Shown here in pieces: positions 50,751 to 64,000 of a DNA stretch of 64,000 nt (position 1 is its first letter; every line of letters starts with the position of its first letter). The notes under the pieces were generated by a model. It was given only the letters and a program-made list of their open reading frames with translations. It had not been told where the DNA came from and made no database searches. This DNA comes from Casuarina equisetifolia (Eukaryota > Streptophyta > Magnoliopsida > Fagales > Casuarinaceae), in the NCBI GenBank assembly GCA_028551475.1, contig CM052360.1, positions 6,002,501 through 6,066,500 of the forward strand. Reading direction: 5' to 3'. The position numbers were made by a program, and so were the translations under genes.

Positions 50751-53537
50751 ATGGGTAACGCTCTCGTACCCCTATTCCCTCTCTCGCTATCTTTTCCTGT
50801 TTCTCGCTTGGTCGACAATGGACGTTTGTGATTTTCATGATTGGCAGGTATCTCGCGTGACTCGATGCACAAGAGGCGTGCCACTGGAGGCAAGAAGAAG
50901 GCCTGGAGAAAGAAGAGAAAGTAATTCTTACTCTATCCCTACTCACTTATTTTACTCGTGTTCTAAGCGAAATATTTTTTGTTCGCTCTGTTTGGTTGGT
51001 CGGAAACGCGACGGAGCTTTCCGGTACCGTTTCCCATTAACTTTTGTTATTCTCTTTCTCCTTACGACTTCTTATAAACCACATTGGCCGTTTCCATTTT
51101 CTCTCGACGGTTGTCATAGATCTGTGAGCGACTTGTCAATGGAAATCTGAATTTTTTGTTATTTCAGGTTGCTTGATTCTTAATATTAGCGAGTAGATCT
51201 CATCCGAGGGGTTTATCTACGTATGTCTGCGTTTCTATTATCTGGTTATCTGCTCAAAACACGCAGGAGATGGTTAAAATTACTCCCGTGTCTCATTGAA
51301 GAGATAACTCTTATTAATATCAGTGTCCATAAAGTTTCCACGAGTATTTTTCGCTGCTTTAGTTTTCCTTCACGGAGGCTAAGGATGTTGACAATTTTGG
51401 TTAATAGCATGCCTGTTTTTTGATCTCGGCGTAGTGTTTTGCATTAAATTTTTGGTTACTAGCTACTGCAGGATATGCACGAGTATTTCAGCTTGTTCGC
51501 AGTCACTTAAGATTGTTTCAATCCTTCCTGAGGCATTTTGTTATGGTGTTACGGGGTTTATATTCCGGCACAGAAGTGCAGTTTTGCGTTTGAAATTTCT
51601 GAGCAATAAGAGCTTTGGTTTTCTACTTATTTTTGGAACCTAATTCAATTTGTTTTTTCTTAATTAAATTAGTAGCAGGAAAGATAGTCTGTCGATCCTG
51701 AATTTCAGGACTGACGAGTTGTTTGGCTTGGCTTTTTTCATGCGGGATTTAGCGTTCATATTTTTGGCTTATACTACTTTTTTCTACTTGTTGCATGCAG
51801 ACTATAGTAAACCTCATCTGACTTGTGCAGGTATGACCTTGGTCGTCAGCCTGCAAATACTAAGATCTCAAGTAACAAAACTGTGCGCCGAATCCGCGTT
51901 AGAGGAGGTAATGTAAAATGGAGAGCCCTCAGATTGGATACTGGGAACTTCTCATGGGGTAGTGAAGCTGTGACTCGCAAAACACGTATCCTGAATGTTG
52001 CTTACAATGCTTCAAACAATGAGCTCGTCCGAACACAGACTCTGGTGAAAAGTGCAATTGTTGAGGTGGATGCTGCACCATTCAAGCAGTGGTACCTTCA
52101 GCATTATGGAGTGGACATTGGTAGGAAGAAAAAGGCTGCTGCTAAGAAGGACACTCCCGAGGTAATACAATTGCCTCTCCAAAATTGTCTGCTTTATGAG
52201 ATCAATGATTATTTGATTTCAAGTTTGAGTTTAATATAACATGTGCCGTATTTTTTAAAATTTTCAGCGTTTATTTGGGTCAATGATTATTTGATCTCAA
52301 GTGGCTGTAACTATATGATATGCTACAGAGAAATTTTTGTATAGATGCTCTAATTTGGTAATTTTCTTTGCATTACAACCATTTATAAAATGCTTGCAAG
52401 TATAATATTGACTCATGGTAGTCACTATGGTTTTCAGAAGGTAGTTGCTATGATCTATGTTGTAAACAATAATGCTTTTGTTTTCATGTATTTACTCACA
52501 ATTGCTTACTTCCACTTATACTAGTCCTTAGGTGAAAGTTTTTGAGGGTCAGGAGTGTTCTCTGGTTGCTTGTTAGTGACGAATATCATTGGACTAGTTT
52601 GTCTTGACTTGTTTTACAAAATTGATTATTTAGGTTATCAGGATGGTGGACCCAAATATCACTGTCAGTTTAACCTCTGATTTTAGATAGTGGCACCTGT
52701 TCAAAAAATTATTTTTCTTGGCCCACACTGGAAGGCTTTAACTACGATTCCTTATTGGTGAAATGCTGAAGTAATATCAGTGGCTTGTATTCAGTTTGAG
52801 CAAGGATGAGATTTGAAGTGTCATTGCTATAGGCTTTAACTATATTTTTGTCTCCAGTAGTTGATATAATTACATTTTTCAACACATTCACTACTCGTTG
52901 TTCTTAGTCAGAAGCATTTGATATAATTATTATCTGTTTTGTTCCATTTTAAATGATTGAGTGGAGCTTTCTTCATTCGGTATCTTCTTATATGGAGGTG
53001 CAATAAACGTAAATGATCATCTAATTATGAGCTTTGAACCATTGTGATGTACGGGAGGCCTCATTTCTCCAATATAATGGCATGTAATTTTTTACTTTTG
53101 CCCATCTATATTCTTTTTTTTTTTAATTATTATTTTTGGTGTATAAATATAAATTTAATAACAAGTTTCATCATATCACCTTGCAGGAAGGAGAAGGAAC
53201 CACAGAGGAAACAAAAAAGAGTAACCATGTCGTCAGGAAGCTGGAGAAGCGTCAGCAAGGCCGTAAACTTGATTCCCATATTGAGGACCAATTTGGAGGT
53301 GGTAGATTGTACGCTTGCATATCTTCTCGACCAGGACAATGCGGCAGAGCTGATGGGTGAGTCAAAAAAAGTTTATTTTTCCTTTTCCTGGTATTCAGTT
53401 TTCAGTCTCTTATTTGTTGCCTTACCATCCTCTTGTCTTCTTGTTCTAACAGATATATCTTGGAAGGAAAAGAACTAGACTTCTATACTAAGAAGATCCA
53501 GAAGAAGAAAGGGAAGGCTGCTGGTGGTGCTGCTTAA
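50751..53537 (+). CDS. RPS8: 40S ribosomal protein S8 (eS8)
   Basis: Component of the small cytosolic ribosomal subunit, 220 aa (Arabidopsis RPS8 is 222). Coding exons: 50751-50754, 50848-50920, 51831-52161, 53187-53356, 53453-53537; phases agree. The first coding exon is just ATGG, split before GT ATC TCG, giving the conserved start [16 protein letters not shown]. Then come [21 protein letters not shown]-type residues, the core [33 protein letters not shown], an acidic EEGEGTTEE stretch and the C-terminal [21 protein letters not shown], ending AAGGAA. Very basic at both ends, as expected for rRNA binding. Intron 2 is 910 bp and intron 3 about 1.0 kb. Transcription is probably growth-linked through the upstream telo-box. 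Confidence 0.97.
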
Positions 53538-55172
53538 TCAATTTTTTAGTGATGCCAATTCCGTTCTTTTTGTGAGTTGTTTTATTTTGCACCCTTTTGG
53601 TTGCGTCTAGATGGACCGATGTCTGTCCTTGCTAATGCAACTTTGAAGATTTTGCTGGGCATGTCTAGTTTTTGAAATTAGGTGCTTTTGACTATTTATG
53701 ATATACGAGGAAGTTTTGAGCAGAAATAGCACATCTTGGTGCTGGCATTTCAATTGATCTACGAGTTGGTACTATACGTTATGGTCATGCCATTTGCTGT
53801 TCGTGCTTTTGATGATTTGTGGGCGCAGTCTAAATCCGTGCAAAGCATTTTCTCTTTGCCTTTTTCTCAAATTAAGAATTAAACCTATATTCTTAATATA
53901 CCTTTTAAGTCTTATTTCGTGCATGTGGCAAAAACAATGGCATGGCACTTTCTTTCTTTCGTACTATAGTGATCAGATTTCAGCCGCTAGTTCAATCTAT
54001 GGATTGCACAGGGATCGCAATTATAGCATCAGACTGAAATTTGACGCAAAATTATAACCTAAGTTACCCTGATAATGTCGAGTTCTGGCTATCGTGGAAC
54101 TTGTTGCTGTTTTAGATACAGGGAGGACGGGGTCAAAAAAGGAACGACTTATGAGATTCTTATTTAACACAAGGCATGAAAAATGGAAGCAGAGAGGATT
54201 ATATAAGTACTTCAATTTGAATTACTATCATTTTTATTCCTTAAAATTGGGGTTAAAATTATGACACAGAATTTTCATTCGTTATTTTTTTTACAATATA
54301 TTTGAATAGATCGTTCAGAATGTTATCTTTGTGGCAGTTATACATATATTTGAACGATTACAAACGATTGTGGGTGTGCGTCTTCTAGTTTAGTGCCGAA
54401 TTAAGCACCCAAACTTTTTGCAAGAGCTTGTCAAATCTTACTTATTCTTTGACCCTACTCTTATCTTCTAGGTCATGTAGGTACTCTTCCTCAGGTAACG
54501 GCAATCGAGTCCCATAATTAAGAAATGTGATCGTTTTTTATATAGAAAATAAGAAACCTCTTTTTTAAAAGAAAATTAGAAATTGCGTCCTTATTTTATA
54601 TCCACGAGAAAGCTTAAAAATCTATTCAATATGATGTTGCTCTAGTTAAACCTACAAAAGGCCTATTATAAGAGTCTGTCTATAAATGTAAGCTTTGATA
54701 TAATTACTATATATATTCTTCCCTCGCCGCTTCTTTCGGTCCCTGTTTCTGCAAGCAGTCAACTTATACCGCAAGAGAAATCAGACCCAACTGGGTAGAC
54801 ATTAATGCTCTACTTCTTTACTTAAACTGGTTAGCTCATGCTATCATGGTAGTGCAAAGTAAGTCGTCTTCACTCTTTCCCAGGGCGATAAAATATTTTT
54901 ATCGTTTTCCGTTACTTTATTATAGCAAATCCCGTCGTGCTGTTACTGAACACCAAGAAAGATAGTTATGTCAAATCCATAAATGGAATACCAATTTATA
55001 GTTAATTTTGTCGAAGCAAGAAAGCCAGTAGCTTCTATTGGCATTCAATATATTCCGAATCCAAGATGTTGTCTTTTCCTCTTTTAGTGTCCAATATATA
55101 TTTTCCAACTAATTATTCAAAAGCCAAAAAGGGAAATTATAAATCGCAGAATTTATTTATAGAGAGGGAGGG

Positions 55173-55216
<44 letters not shown>

Positions 55217-55557
55217 CAGTCCCACCTAGACCCTCGCTTGGTTGGCATTACAGTGCATGGGCAACGGTTGATAATTCCCGTCGCTGATGTTTACAGGAAT
55301 GGAACAGACCATATGCCACCGTCAGATCCAGAATTCAGCGTTTTAGCGCACACATAGTCGTGGATTGACACGAGCCCTCCCATACGCCTCTCTCCCTCTC
55401 TCCCTCTTTGCGGTGACCCCTTTCTCTCTGATTTCTCAAGGGGTCGCCCCTCTTTCTCTCTCGTCCCAGTGAACACAAAAAAGGCACAAGCAAATTTCCA
55501 GTTCTGGTTCCAAGCGTCCTGAATTTTGTGGAATCTGAATTCATCACTCGAGCAGAG
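53538..55557 (+). other. Intergenic: RPS8 3' end and SEC23 upstream region
   Basis: No gene recognised. A (GA)n microsatellite with about 19 repeats sits at 55,175-55,212, roughly 350 bases before the SEC23 ATG, next to a CTCTCTCCCTC-rich stretch at 55,387-55,406. Such GA/CT tracts are common near plant core promoters; their role here is inferred. Confidence 0.55.

Positions 55558-64000
<8,443 letters not shown>

Overview
The window is nuclear DNA from a flowering plant. Its genes have many GT-AG introns in an AT-rich background, and plant-type LTR retrotransposons, microsatellites and plant gene families are present. The recognisable proteins are conserved across angiosperms, so I do not name a species.

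Left third (1 to about 30,600): a tandem cluster of aldo-keto reductase genes (AKR13, perakine reductase / auxin-induced PCNT115-like), all on the + strand and all with the same five-exon structure. Copy 1 (cut by the left edge), copy 2 and copy 4 are intact as far as visible. Copy 3 is a pseudogene broken by two nonsense codons, a 5.0 kb Ty3/gypsy chromovirus in intron 4 and a 1.29 kb solo LTR in exon 5. There is also a truncated exon-1 fragment and a degenerate copy 5 lacking exons 3-5. A very old LTR element lies between copies 1 and 2. Directly upstream of copy 3 is an array of 17 tandem 165-bp monomers with no length change between units. The monomer matches single-copy 5' flank sequence of other AKR copies, so the array appears to have grown from a gene promoter region.

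Middle (30,670 to 44,180): an intronless secreted phytocystatin gene (+), then a 28-exon gene on the - strand for SECRET AGENT, the nucleocytoplasmic O-GlcNAc transferase (979 aa predicted). Pieces of the cystatin promoter and of SEC intron/exon 16 sequence recur, fused together, in the 3' flanks of the AKR copies. This suggests the AKR blocks were duplicated from an ancestral AKR - cystatin - SEC segment that suffered a deletion.

Right (44,200 to 64,000): about 6.5 kb of intergenic repeats, then the gene for 40S ribosomal protein eS8 (RPS8, +, five coding exons, 220 aa) and a SEC23 COPII coat gene (+), of which 12 coding exons are visible and only the extreme C-terminus is missing. RPS8, SEC and SEC23 are housekeeping genes with no evident pathway link; the AKR cluster and the cystatin belong to families often linked to specialised metabolism and defence.
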